Shown piece after piece: positions 8,173 to 17,185 of a stretch of DNA of 64,000 bases (position 1 is its first letter; the number at the start of each line of letters is the position of its first letter). The position numbers were made by a program, and so were the translations under genes. Under the pieces are notes generated by a model, which was not told the origin of the DNA, made no database searches, and saw only the letters and a program-made list of their open reading frames with translations. Origin of the DNA: Bin80 sp965261255 (GTDB lineage Bacteria > Bacteroidota > Rhodothermia > Rhodothermales > Bin80); the NCBI GenBank assembly GCA_965261255.1, contig CBDHCQ010000004.1:1488001-1552000 (forward strand), written 5' to 3'.

Positions 8173-10782
8173 ATAGCGCGACAGGTTCATCGCCGGCTTA
8201 TCTGCTTCTCTGCTCTGGTCGCTTTTTTCTCATTTCTGCTCGGCCCAGTTCTCGCACAGGTGCCGGAGTATACACCTTCCAGGGAGATTGACTTCAGAGA
8301 ATGGGGGAACCTAAGATCGGAGAGTATAGACACAGGAAGGTCAATTCTTGATCGGTATGAGCGCTTCCGGTTGGAGGCAGAAGCACACGGGATCTTTCAG
8401 GACAAGTTCTACGGGGAAGTGCCTGTGGCTGCAATTTCGGCAGTGAAGCCAGTCGCACATGTGAGCATGAATATTTGCGACCGAACGGCTGCCATTATGA
8501 ACGCGATCTTGGCTAAGATCCCTGGTACGAATAATTGTACGGAAGTCACGAGTACGCAACTAGCCGCAATTACAGATACCCTGTCGATAAACTCTAAAAA
8601 TGTTTCAAGCCTGAAAGCTGGAGATTTTGATGGCCTGATCTCGCTGACTGGGCTTTCCTTATATGGTAACAATCTGAGCACGCTCCCTGACGACATCTTT
8701 GATGAACTCATCTCGCTACGTGCGCTTAATTTGAGGCGTAATAGACTGTTCACGCTCCCTGACGACATCTTTGATGAACTGACCTCGCTGACTGGGCTTT
8801 TCTTGGAGATAAATGCTCTGGACGCGCTTCCCGGGGGCATCTTCGATGAACTGACCTCCCTGACTGAACTCGGGTTGAGCCATAACCCACTGTACATGCT
8901 CCCCGAGGGCATCTTTGACGAACTGACCTCGCTGAGGAGACTTTATTTGAGCAATAATGATCTGAGCATGCTCCCCGAGGGCATCTTTGATCGTCTAACC
9001 TTGCTGGGTGAGCTTCATATGGGTCATAATGCTCCGATCAGGCTTCCCGAGGGTATCTTTGATGAACTGACCGCACTGACTACGCTTGATTTGAAGAAAA
9101 ACAATCTAGGCGCGCTCCCGGACGGCATCTTTGATGAACTAACCTCGCTGGGTGCGCTTGATTTATGGAGTAGCAACCTGGGCACGCTCCCGGACGGCAT
9201 CTTTGATGAATTGACCAAGCTGGAGTGGCTCCTCTTGGATGATAATGGCCTGGACACTGTTCCCGAGGGCATTTTTGATAAACTGACCTCGTTGACTTGG
9301 CTTAAGCTAGATACAAATGATCTGAGTACGCTCCCCGAGGGCATCTTTGATACACTGACCTCGCTGGAGTCACTTTATTTGGATAGTAATGCTCTGGTGA
9401 CGCTCCCCGAGGGCATTTTTGATGAACTGACCACGCTGACTGGGCTTTCTTTGTCGGGAAATGCTCTGGTCACGCTCCCCGAGGGCATCTTTGATGAACT
9501 AACCTCACTGACTGGGCTTTGGTTGAGTTATAATGCTCTGGACATGCTCCCCGAGGGCATCTTTGATGGACTGACCTCGCTGAGGGGGCTTCACGTGAGT
9601 AATAATGGTCTGGACACGCTCCCCGAGGGAGTTTTTGATAAACTGACTTCGCTGGGTTGGCTTACTTTGTCGCAAAATGATCTGAAGATGCTTCCCGAGG
9701 GCATCTTTGATGAATTGATCTCTTTGGAGGCGCTTCGGTTGTTCAATAATGATCTGGAAATGCTTCCCGAGGGCATCTTTGATGAACTGACCGCGCTGAC
9801 TGAGCTTGATTTGGGGAGAAATGATCTGAGCACGCTCCCCGAGGGCATTTTTGATGAACTGACCTCGCTGGAGCAGCTTAATTTGGAGAGTAATCTTCTG
9901 GTTACACTTCCCGGGGGCGTTCTTGATGAACTGACAACGCTGACTCGCCTTTATTTAAGCAATAATTCTCTGGTCACTCTCCCTGAGGACATCTTTGATG
10001 GACTGACCTCGCTGTGGGGGCTTTATTTGAAAAACAATGATCTGGTCACGCTTCCCGAGGGCATTTTTGAAGGTCTTACTAGGTTGTACTTGAATAGTAG
10101 TAGCTTCCGATCCGGCGGCTTACGTCTTCAAGGTAACCCAGGAGCACCCTTCCATCCGGTGGTAAACGCAAGCGCGGATCTAACTGTTCAGCCGGGAACT
10201 GTGGTTTCTATTCCAGGCAGCGTCACGGGGCCATGGGGGAGTTTCGTACGGTGGACTTGGATTCAAGTAGATGGTCCAGATTCAGATACTCCTATTTCAG
10301 GAGCGATACCCTTGACGGGTGGAGACACAGCCATGCCAAGCTTTACAGCACCAATGACAGATGGAGAACTGCACTTTAGATTGGTTGCAACTCCGGCGCA
10401 CGAAGGGACGCCGACCAATGCCTTCGGACATGCAATCTCAGATCCTGATTGGATTACGATACGCGTGGATGTCGCCACCAATGTAGCGGAAGCTCCTCCG
10501 GTTGTGGACTTTGATTTGCTCGGGAATTACCCGAATCCGTTCAATCCGTCTACCACTATTCTGCTAGATTTGCCGGAAACAGCAGCAGTATCAGTAGATG
10601 TATTTAATATGCTGGGGCAGCGGATACACCGGGAAGATTTCCCGACCGTAGCAGCCGGCTCTTCACAGTCCTTATCACTCAATCTTTCTCATCTATCTTC
10701 CGGCGCGTACGTCTATCAAGTCACTGCGGAAATGGGGAAAGAAATTCATCACGCCAGTGGACGTATTACGCTCATCAAGTAG
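8146..10782 (+). CDS. Leucine-rich-repeat T9SS secreted protein, VLR-like repeats (878 aa)
   Basis: Exported LRR protein. It begins with GTG at 8146 and a basic-hydrophobic signal peptide ending GPVLAQ (residue 38). A ~125-residue N-terminal region is followed by about 20 tandem 24-residue repeats (roughly residues 164-643) of the form LTSLTxLxLxxNxLxxLPEGIFDE. Then come an immunoglobulin/PKD-like segment (about 668-770, VQPGTVVSIPGSV) and a classic T9SS type A sorting domain starting NYPNPFNPSTT near residue 792 and ending in RITLIK. LRR arrays are protein- or glycan-binding scaffolds, so an adhesin or surface receptor role is likely but unproven. The start codon sits in a truncated copy of the leader of the upstream tandem unit. 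The repeat consensus closely resembles the LPxGxFDxL modules of lamprey variable lymphocyte receptors and related LRRs. Confidence 0.85.
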   Translation: MKTYLYIAPIARQVHRRLICFSALVAFFSFLLGPVLAQVPEYTPSREIDFREWGNLRSESIDTGRSILDRYERFRLEAEAHGIFQDKFYGEVPVAAISAVKPVAHVSMNICDRTAAIMNAILAKIPGTNNCTEVTSTQLAAITDTLSINSKNVSSLKAGDFDGLISLTGLSLYGNNLSTLPDDIFDELISLRALNLRRNRLFTLPDDIFDELTSLTGLFLEINALDALPGGIFDELTSLTELGLSHNPLYMLPEGIFDELTSLRRLYLSNNDLSMLPEGIFDRLTLLGELHMGHNAPIRLPEGIFDELTALTTLDLKKNNLGALPDGIFDELTSLGALDLWSSNLGTLPDGIFDELTKLEWLLLDDNGLDTVPEGIFDKLTSLTWLKLDTNDLSTLPEGIFDTLTSLESLYLDSNALVTLPEGIFDELTTLTGLSLSGNALVTLPEGIFDELTSLTGLWLSYNALDMLPEGIFDGLTSLRGLHVSNNGLDTLPEGVFDKLTSLGWLTLSQNDLKMLPEGIFDELISLEALRLFNNDLEMLPEGIFDELTALTELDLGRNDLSTLPEGIFDELTSLEQLNLESNLLVTLPGGVLDELTTLTRLYLSNNSLVTLPEDIFDGLTSLWGLYLKNNDLVTLPEGIFEGLTRLYLNSSSFRSGGLRLQGNPGAPFHPVVNASADLTVQPGTVVSIPGSVTGPWGSFVRWTWIQVDGPDSDTPISGAIPLTGGDTAMPSFTAPMTDGELHFRLVATPAHEGTPTNAFGHAISDPDWITIRVDVATNVAEAPPVVDFDLLGNYPNPFNPSTTILLDLPETAAVSVDVFNMLGQRIHREDFPTVAAGSSQSLSLNLSHLSSGAYVYQVTAEMGKEIHHASGRITLIK
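8636..10075 (+). repeat. Array of 20 tandem 72-bp LRR-coding repeats
   Basis: In-frame 72-bp repeats run without spacers, each containing a version of ctccccgagggcatctttga. The LPEGIFDE half of each repeat is nearly invariant, while the LxLxxNxL half varies, mostly at the residues that face outward on the concave face. The array makes long antisense open frames that are not genes. Confidence 0.9.
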
Positions 10783-10851
10783 AACCAAATTGGAATTCAA
10801 AGCGAGACGCAACAACATTAAAGTGTGAAGGCCCACAATTTGACTTGATTC

Positions 10852-11247
10852 ATGGGATATATCCATTCAGTTTTCTTGACCGTATCGGCGATGGCCTATT
10901 TGCTGTTGCTGTTTGATTTAGGTGACTCTACTGGAACGGTGCTCCAGGCAGCCAGGATCATCCTGGTAGTAGTAGCCCTTGCATTACTGGGAAGCCTTGT
11001 GCTTCGTGACAGGCTGGACGTCCAGTCAAAAGTACTCAAGGCCGCTCAAATTATAGCAGTTACTTTGTCCGCGGTATACTACTATCTGCTCTGGAGTGCC
11101 GGGTTTTTTGCTGGACTGGAAAGCGAGATTAGTCTTTTCAGGTGGCTTGTGCGCTCGTTTGCTCCGATACTGGGGTACACATTTCTCTCCCTTGCCGTTC
11201 GCACTTTAGATCGTAAAATCAAGGTATTGAATCAGGTGGGGCGGTAA
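10852..11247 (+). CDS. Small integral membrane protein, DUF4293-like (131 aa)
   Basis: Hydrophobic protein with about four predicted membrane helices (around residues 5-22, 33-50, 62-82 and 92-115) and a basic C-terminus. Length, helix layout and the ending (FAPILGYTFLSLAVRTLDRK) recall Bacteroidetes DUF4293 proteins, whose function is unknown; this match is tentative. The gene converges on the glycosyltransferase gene and their 3' ends overlap by 29 bases. A T-rich stretch with gtgtgaaggccc precedes the ATG, but no clear promoter is visible. Confidence 0.5.
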   Translation: MGYIHSVFLTVSAMAYLLLLFDLGDSTGTVLQAARIILVVVALALLGSLVLRDRLDVQSKVLKAAQIIAVTLSAVYYYLLWSAGFFAGLESEISLFRWLVRSFAPILGYTFLSLAVRTLDRKIKVLNQVGR

Positions 11248-12268
11248 CGTGATTGAGACTGATAAATTTGTCAGGCAGATCAGAAAAGCGACGCCGTCCC
11301 ATAAATAGATATTCCAGAAGAATTTTCCCGCGATAAGAGGGGAGGGCCGTCACTTCTGTTGGCTGGGCGTAGTTTGGTCGCATCCGATGTGCATCCAAAT
11401 ATCCGCGGATGACCGCCCGTGTTCGCTTCCATTTTCCACCCAATAGCCACGCCAGAGCCACCGAATGATCCAGAATGATCCGCTGGAGCAGTACTGCTCT
11501 AAAGTGGCCCGGAGGCAGATTTTTATATAGCATCAGAAGGCTGTTGCGGACGTTGTAATAGAGCTTCAGCTCGTTCTCACGGGCCAGCGTTGCACCGCCT
11601 ATGTGATAAACCTTACTTTCTGGTACCACTCCAATTTCATGGCCCGCCCGGCGGAGTCGCCAGCAAAGGTCAATTTCCTCCATGTGGAGACCAAATGTCT
11701 CGTCCAGAAGACCGACTTTGTCGAGTGCACTTCGGCGAAGTAACATAGCTGCACCGCTTGCCCAATCAGTGTGCACAGGAGTGTCATACTGTCCCGAATC
11801 CTGTTCAGTGTGGTCGAATATACGACCGCGTGCCAGGGGATATCCGAGTCGATCAAGGTACCCTCCGCAAGCTCCCGCATACTCAAAATGATTCCGGCGG
11901 CTAAATTGCAGGATTTTGGGTTGGAGTGCCGCAATAGAAGGGTTGCTTTCGGCGTACGATACGAGTGGCTGCAACCAGTCTTCAGGGACGGCTACATCAT
12001 TGTTGAGGAGCACGATATAGTCCGCAGTGACCTCCCGAATCGCCTCATTATTGCCACGGCTGAAGAGCCAATTATCCGGGTGACGAATGATGCGGATCTC
12101 GGGGTATTGGCCTGCTATCCATTCAGCGGATCCGTCCGTAGAATTGTTGTCCGCAAAAACAATCTCCAGGTTGGGCCAACTCGTCTGCGCTACCGTTGGC
12201 AAGCATTTCTGTAGGATAGGCAGTGCGTTGTACGAAACGATGATGACTGCCACGCGAGGAGTCCGCAT
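11219..12268 (-). CDS. Glycosyltransferase family 2 (349 aa)
   Basis: Predicted cytoplasmic or membrane-associated GT-A glycosyltransferase. The N-terminus VAVIIVSYNALPILQKCL and the DNNSTDGSAEWI motif bind the nucleotide-sugar, and LLNNDVAVPEDW supplies the DxD-like metal site. Further on, HMEEIDLCWRLRRAG is the usual ExDLCxR catalytic-region signature of rhamnosyltransferase-like family 2 enzymes. A C-terminal hydrophobic/basic part follows. It lies 40 bases after the DUF4296 gene on the same strand and is probably the last gene of the trp transcription unit. The acceptor, probably a cell-envelope polysaccharide, cannot be deduced. Confidence 0.85.
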   Translation of the reverse strand: MRTPRVAVIIVSYNALPILQKCLPTVAQTSWPNLEIVFADNNSTDGSAEWIAGQYPEIRIIRHPDNWLFSRGNNEAIREVTADYIVLLNNDVAVPEDWLQPLVSYAESNPSIAALQPKILQFSRRNHFEYAGACGGYLDRLGYPLARGRIFDHTEQDSGQYDTPVHTDWASGAAMLLRRSALDKVGLLDETFGLHMEEIDLCWRLRRAGHEIGVVPESKVYHIGGATLARENELKLYYNVRNSLLMLYKNLPPGHFRAVLLQRIILDHSVALAWLLGGKWKRTRAVIRGYLDAHRMRPNYAQPTEVTALPSYRGKILLEYLFMGRRRFSDLPDKFISLNHVTAPPDSIP

Positions 12269-12308
12269 AAGGAAATTCCGGAACGAAACTGGGAGCGAAA
12301 AGAGGTAG

Positions 12309-12635
12309 CTAGAAGTCCACGACCAAACGGGTTTCCTGTCCTAAACGATCCATGATCTGATTCTGTACAACCAGATAGGCGTGGGGGTGCTTGGAATAGA
12401 AGGCCATCCGATGGTCAAATTCCTTTCTGGACAGTCCTCGGCGCACAATTATCGTATCAAGCGGTGTACCGTCCGACCCGTACCCTAATTCAGCACGCGC
12501 GTTGGCCAGATGTATATCAATGAATATCTCAACCATCAAGCTGTCAACAGGCTCCTTTCCAAGCTCTTGGGGGCCAGTGGTACAGGCCGAGAAGACGGCG
12601 AGGAGCAACACACAATACCAGCTATATGCGCTCAC
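12309..12635 (-). CDS. DUF4296 lipoprotein (108 aa)
   Basis: Small Bacteroidetes-type lipoprotein. The open frame extends upstream, but GTG 12635 is preferred: it has a purine-rich gaagaag just upstream and directly yields a signal peptide with lipobox FSAC (cysteine near residue 18). The body shows the DUF4296 pattern, VDSLMVEIFIDIHLANA followed by a GLSRKEFDHRMAFYSKHP block, in which a short helix-rich domain is repeated in many gliding or non-gliding Bacteroidetes. Function is unknown. It overlaps the end of the DUF4837 gene by 14 bases, so the two are translationally coupled. Confidence 0.75.
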   Translation of the reverse strand: MSAYSWYCVLLLAVFSACTTGPQELGKEPVDSLMVEIFIDIHLANARAELGYGSDGTPLDTIIVRRGLSRKEFDHRMAFYSKHPHAYLVVQNQIMDRLGQETRLVVDF

Positions 12636-13749
12636 GTTGTTCTTCTTCAAGGGTACGAAATGTATATGCAATGACTTCCATTTGTCGCACAAACTCACGC
12701 TTGGAAAAATTAGGTGCGAAGACCATCCCATCAATCAGGTAAAGCCGGCGGGTAGGCTCATCGTAGAATGCATAGGAAACAAATGGTCCGCCCATGCCAA
12801 AGGGAAATTTGCGACCATTTTCTTCGCCAACCATGTGCCACAGGCCACGAAATTCTATTGCGTAGCGGTCGTTAAAATTGATCTCTGCAGCGGTCATGGG
12901 ACGACGACGATCAACCTCAATCCATCCTCCTTCAGTCCCGGTAATGTAGCGCCGAGTGAGTGCATCCCGGGCAAGAACAATCCACTCAGCGGTAAGGTTC
13001 TCGGGATTTCCGTTCTCTTCATAATACACAAACATACTTCTCCATGTATCCGAAAGCACGCGACGAAGCCATACGAACTGTGTTGTGTCAATGGCAATAA
13101 AAAAGTCATGTTGTCCGTGTACAGCAAATCCGTGTCGATCCATCAAGGTCTGTTCCAGATCATGCTGGCGCCCAATATCGAACATGTCCATATGAAGACG
13201 TGATCGTGAGATCTCATTAAAATGATATCTGAGTTGGTCTGCGTGCTGCTCAATAGAGCTGGTTAGGTCATCGGGGGAGCCTGCTGCCAGATAGTAGACC
13301 AGTTGATTCCTCCGCCAGTTATTCTGCCGAGCTACCAATGCGGGTGAGCCGCTAAGGATCATCTCGCGAAGCGAATCAGCCCCGAAGATCGTGCTCAGGT
13401 ATTGGCTTTCGGGAGTGGAATCATTGTCAATCAGGCCTACAAAGAGTACGTTCTTGCGATCCTGCACCATTTCAAAGGCAGCACGGGAGGTAAGGCCAAT
13501 TGCTTCCAGATCGAACTCGGGTTCAATGGCCGGAAGCGTTTCAATGGCTCCCCCCACATGATCCCGGACAGCGTCTCCAACGCCCCCTCGCCAGAGTGCA
13601 GAGTCAATAACGACCGTTATTTGACCTTCTACGCCCGTAGCATTAGGACGAAAGTCATTATTGAATACGCTGTCGCCGCAGCCAGAGCATACGAATGCCG
13701 CTGTCAGCAAGAGGGCAGTATATCTCATTGTTGTTCGCGCAATCTTCAT
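12622..13749 (-). CDS. DUF4837 lipoprotein (375 aa)
   Basis: Predicted outer-envelope lipoprotein. The signal peptide ends in lipobox VCSGC, with the cysteine near residue 24, and a start at ATG 13728 (MRYTALLL) is also possible. The segment ITVVIDSALWRGGVGDAVRD and the later RKNVLFVGLIDN region match the Bacteroidetes family DUF4837, whose function is unknown. It overlaps trpA by four bases (ATGA), which places it in the trp operon, although no role in tryptophan synthesis is known for the family. Confidence 0.75.
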   Translation of the reverse strand: MKIARTTMRYTALLLTAAFVCSGCGDSVFNNDFRPNATGVEGQITVVIDSALWRGGVGDAVRDHVGGAIETLPAIEPEFDLEAIGLTSRAAFEMVQDRKNVLFVGLIDNDSTPESQYLSTIFGADSLREMILSGSPALVARQNNWRRNQLVYYLAAGSPDDLTSSIEQHADQLRYHFNEISRSRLHMDMFDIGRQHDLEQTLMDRHGFAVHGQHDFFIAIDTTQFVWLRRVLSDTWRSMFVYYEENGNPENLTAEWIVLARDALTRRYITGTEGGWIEVDRRRPMTAAEINFNDRYAIEFRGLWHMVGEENGRKFPFGMGGPFVSYAFYDEPTRRLYLIDGMVFAPNFSKREFVRQMEVIAYTFRTLEEEQRERI

Positions 13750-14567
13750 TTCTCGGGACCATATTTGAGGGATCGCACAAATCGTGCCACCCGCTGACCA
13801 CGCTCAGCCATTGACAAGCCCGGGCACGCCCACACGCGCTCCACTTCTCTAATGACTGCCGATCCAACGATAAAACCATCCGTATGCTTCGAGAGATTAC
13901 AGGCGTCATAATGGGATTGAATCCCGAATCCAACCAGTAGGGGGTTGCGTGTGATCATTTCACTTGCATGTTTCAGGTAAGAATTGATGGCATCCAGACG
14001 CCCCGCAAGCCCGGTGCCCGTCAGGCCTGTGATGGTCACACAATAGACAAAGCCATCGGACAGGCGGTCAATTTCCTTCATGCGCTCATCAGGAGTGTTA
14101 GGGGCTACAAGGAATACCAGATTAAGTCCGTACTTCTGCATGTGTACGCGCATGAGAGCGGCTTCCTGCGGAGGCAGATCAGGGATAATCAGTCCATCCA
14201 CACCTGCGGCAGCTGCATGCTCACAGAACTCTGCTGCGCCGAAGCGCAAAATGGGGTTAACGTAGCCCATGAGTAGGAGTGGGGTTTCGCTGCGTTGTCT
14301 GAACTGTGCCGCGATTTCCAAGGTACCCTGCATCGTAATTCCAGCTTTCAGGGCGCATGTGCTGGAATATTGTATGGGAAGACCCTCGGCAAGGGGATCA
14401 CTGTGGGGCATTCCCAATTCAATGAAATCGGCACCGCCCTCGTCAATCGCACCCAGAAGAAAGTCTGTTGCTTCAGGGGAAGGGAACCCGCTCGTAAGGA
14501 AGATCCCCATGGCCTTTTCCCCATTCGATTTTAGTGTCAGCAATCTGGAGGATAATCGTAAACTCAT
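13746..14567 (-). CDS. trpA: Tryptophan synthase alpha subunit (273 aa)
   Basis: Cleaves indole-3-glycerol phosphate to indole and glyceraldehyde 3-phosphate, passing indole to TrpB. The (beta/alpha)8 signature residues are visible: FIELGMPHSDPLAEGLPIQ carries the catalytic Glu and the family's PFSDP-like motif (here PHSDP), and GLIIPDLPPQEA carries the second acidic residue. The GLTGTGLAGRL loop and GFGIQSHYD bind phosphate. Length is typical. It overlaps trpB and the DUF4837 gene by four bases on either side, indicating translational coupling. Confidence 0.97.
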   Translation of the reverse strand: MSLRLSSRLLTLKSNGEKAMGIFLTSGFPSPEATDFLLGAIDEGGADFIELGMPHSDPLAEGLPIQYSSTCALKAGITMQGTLEIAAQFRQRSETPLLLMGYVNPILRFGAAEFCEHAAAAGVDGLIIPDLPPQEAALMRVHMQKYGLNLVFLVAPNTPDERMKEIDRLSDGFVYCVTITGLTGTGLAGRLDAINSYLKHASEMITRNPLLVGFGIQSHYDACNLSKHTDGFIVGSAVIREVERVWACPGLSMAERGQRVARFVRSLKYGPEK

Positions 14568-15748
14568 AGGTTATCCATGATTGTTTGCATATCCTTATCC
14601 CCGCGTCCAGAGCAATTCACCACAATTGTTGCGTCAGCAGCCATCTGGGGCACGATTTTTTTCAGGGCTGCAATGGCGTGTGCAGTTTCAAGGGCCGGGA
14701 TGATTCCTTCCGTTCTGGACAGTAACTCGAAACCGGCTAAGGCATTCTTGTCTGTTTCAGTGAGATAGGTTACTCGTCCAAGATCCTTGAGCCATGCGTG
14801 TTCAGGGCCTACACCAGGGTAGTCCAGACCTGCCGAGATGGAGTGCGCCAACTCAATCTGTCCGTCACCATCTTGAAGCAAATAACTCATTGCCCCATGC
14901 AGAACCCCCGTAGCCCCCCGCGTAAGCGTAGCAGCATGACGTCCATCAAGTCCCTCACCTGCAGCTTCCACACCAAACATCTGTACTTCGGGATGATTGA
15001 TGAATGGATAGAACAACCCGATTGCATTGGATCCGCCTCCCACGCAGGCTACAAGCGCGTCGGGAAAGTCTTTACCAGTTTCTCTCTTTAGCTGTTGTTT
15101 GACTTCTTCGCCGATCACAGTATGGAAGCTGCGTACCATCATTGGGTACGGGTGCGGCCCTACGACGGAACCAATGATATAAAACGTGTCAGTCGGATTA
15201 GAAACCCAGTCCCGAATGGCCTCGTTCGTAGCGTCTTTCAGCGTTTGACTACCACTGGTCACCGGACGTACTTCTGCTCCCAGGAGTTGCATACGCGCGA
15301 CATTGAGTGCCTGACGCTCCGTATCTTCGGCTCCCATGTAGACGACGCATTGTAATCCAAAACGGGCAGCGACGGTAGCAGTAGCCACACCATGTTGCCC
15401 TGCTCCTGTTTCGGCTATAATTCGCGTCTTACCCATTTTGTGGGCAAGAAGGATCTGGCCGATCGTGTTATTGATTTTGTGTGCACCGGTGTGACACAGA
15501 TCCTCACGTTTAAGGAGGATGCGTCCTCCTCCAAGGGCTTCGCTTAACCGGTTAGCCGGTGTTAGCGCAGTGGGGCGGCCCACATAGGTTTTAAGTAGGT
15601 CCTTATACCGGGCATGAAATTCTGCGTCCTGCCAGGATTCCTCAAATGCTGTACGGAGGGCACTGAGTTCTGGAACCAGAATCTCGGGTACATAGGCGCC
15701 GCCATATGGCCCAAAACGCCCTTTATGGTCTGGCGCGTTATAGATCAG
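14564..15748 (-). CDS. trpB: Tryptophan synthase beta subunit with non-canonical start (~394 aa)
   Basis: PLP enzyme that condenses indole with serine. The PLP lysine lies in KREDLCHTGAHKINNT, and the GGGSNAIGLFYPF phosphate loop is intact. The first GTG in frame (15583) would delete ~55 conserved residues. Reading further upstream, the frame stays open to a stop at 15761 and encodes the expected N-terminus (YNAPDHKGRFGPYGGAYVPE, then a LVPEL segment and YVGRPTAL). That extension contains no ATG, GTG or TTG. The best candidates are CTG 15748 or ATC 15745, placed 6 or 9 bases after an AAAGG. The start overlaps the end of trpF by about 8-11 bases. The product is certain; the exact start is not. 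Confidence 0.9.
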   Translation of the reverse strand: MIYNAPDHKGRFGPYGGAYVPEILVPELSALRTAFEESWQDAEFHARYKDLLKTYVGRPTALTPANRLSEALGGGRILLKREDLCHTGAHKINNTIGQILLAHKMGKTRIIAETGAGQHGVATATVAARFGLQCVVYMGAEDTERQALNVARMQLLGAEVRPVTSGSQTLKDATNEAIRDWVSNPTDTFYIIGSVVGPHPYPMMVRSFHTVIGEEVKQQLKRETGKDFPDALVACVGGGSNAIGLFYPFINHPEVQMFGVEAAGEGLDGRHAATLTRGATGVLHGAMSYLLQDGDGQIELAHSISAGLDYPGVGPEHAWLKDLGRVTYLTETDKNALAGFELLSRTEGIIPALETAHAIAALKKIVPQMAADATIVVNCSGRGDKDMQTIMDNL

Positions 15749-16379
15749 AAGAAACCTTTGCTATTGATTCGAAAAAGTTGACAACTAAATCAAAATCTTT
15801 TTCCCCTGGTGCGTACTCGAGTCCGCTAGATATATCAACACCCCAAGGGCATGCAGACTGAACAGCTTGCTTTACATTGTCTGGATGTAAGCCTCCTGCG
15901 AGTATAATCGGAAAATCCACTGCCAGTGTCTTGGCAACATTCCAATCGAAGGACTTGCCCGTGCCGCCTGCCATTTCAGGATGCCATGTATCTAGCAGAA
16001 AAAGTTCTACGCAATCCTGGTACGCTGTAAGTATTCTGGCCAGCGATCGGGCATTCGTGCCTGGCTTGACAGAAAATGCCTTTATCACAGGGAGCGTCAT
16101 ACGTCTGCAGTATGCAGGCGATTCATCGCCGTGCAACTGCACTTGATCAAAATTTGCAATTGTACAACTCTGATTAACCGTTTCCGCATCTGTATTCACG
16201 AACACCCCGACCGTTTTGGGACCGTAAATCCATGCGTTAATCTGTCGTACATGATCTGGAGCAATGTAGCGAGGACTAGGGGGGTGTTGAATGAATCCCA
16301 GGTAATCAGCTCCTGCGCCGGCGCAAAATCGTGCGTCCGCCAAAGAAGTCACCCCACAGATTTTTACCCTGCACTGCAT
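15738..16379 (-). CDS. trpF: Phosphoribosylanthranilate isomerase (213 aa)
   Basis: Catalyses the Amadori rearrangement of phosphoribosylanthranilate to CdRP. VKICGVTSLADA carries the catalytic cysteine, and VQLHGDES and LLDTWHPEMAGGTGKSFDW carry the catalytic Asp and phosphate-binding Gly-rich loop. GVDISSGLEYAPGEKD is the C-terminal signature. Its ATG overlaps the trpC stop by one base (TGATG), and its 3' end overlaps trpB. Confidence 0.96.
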   Translation of the reverse strand: MQCRVKICGVTSLADARFCAGAGADYLGFIQHPPSPRYIAPDHVRQINAWIYGPKTVGVFVNTDAETVNQSCTIANFDQVQLHGDESPAYCRRMTLPVIKAFSVKPGTNARSLARILTAYQDCVELFLLDTWHPEMAGGTGKSFDWNVAKTLAVDFPIILAGGLHPDNVKQAVQSACPWGVDISSGLEYAPGEKDFDLVVNFFESIAKVSSDL

Positions 16380-17185
16380 CAGTTTGTGTGCGAAGTAAGG
16401 ATTGTTGCGGTCTTCTCTCGTAGTGACCGCAATGCGATCCCGGGGTTCTCCGCTCTCATGAATGTCTCACCAATCAATACAGCGTCTACTCCGTGACGAT
16501 GTAGGTATGCCAGATCAGCAGGTGACCGAAGTCCACTTTCGGAAACTTTAATTACTTCGCTTCCAACTAGCTCAAACACCTTTAGTGAATGGTCAATATC
16601 TACTTCAAACGTGTGTAAATCCCGGTTGTTAACGCCGAGGACAGAGACCTGATCAATATCAATCTTGTCCAATTCAACAGGATCATAGACCTCAACCAAA
16701 CAGGCTAGTCTCAATTCTGTTGCTAGGCTGAGTAGGTCTTTTAGCAGTGATGCCTCTAATATCGCTGCAATCAGCAGTACGGCGTCAGCTCCATATGCTC
16801 GTGCTTGGTACAGTTGATAGGGGTCAATTATGAAGTCTTTTCGCAGAAGGGGGCGGTTAGAATGTGCAGCTGCCAGCGCCAGGTGTGAAAGAGAACCTCC
16901 AAAATGATCTTCTTCGGTCAGCACGCTGATAGCGCTTGCACCGGCAGCAGTATAATCCTTAGCAAGCGCCTGCACATCAAACGATTCTCTGAGCAGGCCC
17001 TTGGAAGGGGAACGTTGTTTTATTTCCGCAATGACGGCGAGTTCTGGTCCATTAAGTGCAGACTCAAAATCTCTCACTGACCGAGAGCTACGGATTGCGG
17101 CTTCTAATTCATGTTCCGGAGTGAGGCGCTTGTGCCGCTCGAGTGCAACCTTGACGTCTGTTACGATACGGTCAAGGACCGTCAT
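16379..17185 (-). CDS. trpC: Indole-3-glycerol phosphate synthase (268 aa)
   Basis: Closes the indole ring from CdRP. The family signature is present: AVIAEIKQRSPSKGLLRE with the catalytic Glu/Lys, ISVLTEEDHFGGSL, LLRKDFIIDPYQLYQARAYG, GVNNRDLHTFEVD, and VSESGLRSPADL with phosphate-binding residues. It stands alone and is not fused to TrpF. It overlaps trpD by four bases and trpF by one. Confidence 0.96.
   Translation of the reverse strand: MTVLDRIVTDVKVALERHKRLTPEHELEAAIRSSRSVRDFESALNGPELAVIAEIKQRSPSKGLLRESFDVQALAKDYTAAGASAISVLTEEDHFGGSLSHLALAAAHSNRPLLRKDFIIDPYQLYQARAYGADAVLLIAAILEASLLKDLLSLATELRLACLVEVYDPVELDKIDIDQVSVLGVNNRDLHTFEVDIDHSLKVFELVGSEVIKVSESGLRSPADLAYLHRHGVDAVLIGETFMRAENPGIALRSLREKTATILTSHTN

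Noticed and set aside
8409..9848. Antisense open frames of up to 167 codons opposite the LRR gene
   Set aside because: They are by-products of the 72-bp repeat on the other strand: they read as monotonous Ser/Pro-rich repeats (MPSGS type) with no family, and the sense LRR protein is clear.
8636..10075. Regular repeat array as a CRISPR candidate
   Set aside because: The units are contiguous in-frame 72-bp coding repeats with no unique spacers, inside an LRR gene.
15583..15583. GTG as the start of trpB
   Set aside because: It would remove about 55 residues that are conserved in TrpB and are encoded in frame just upstream.
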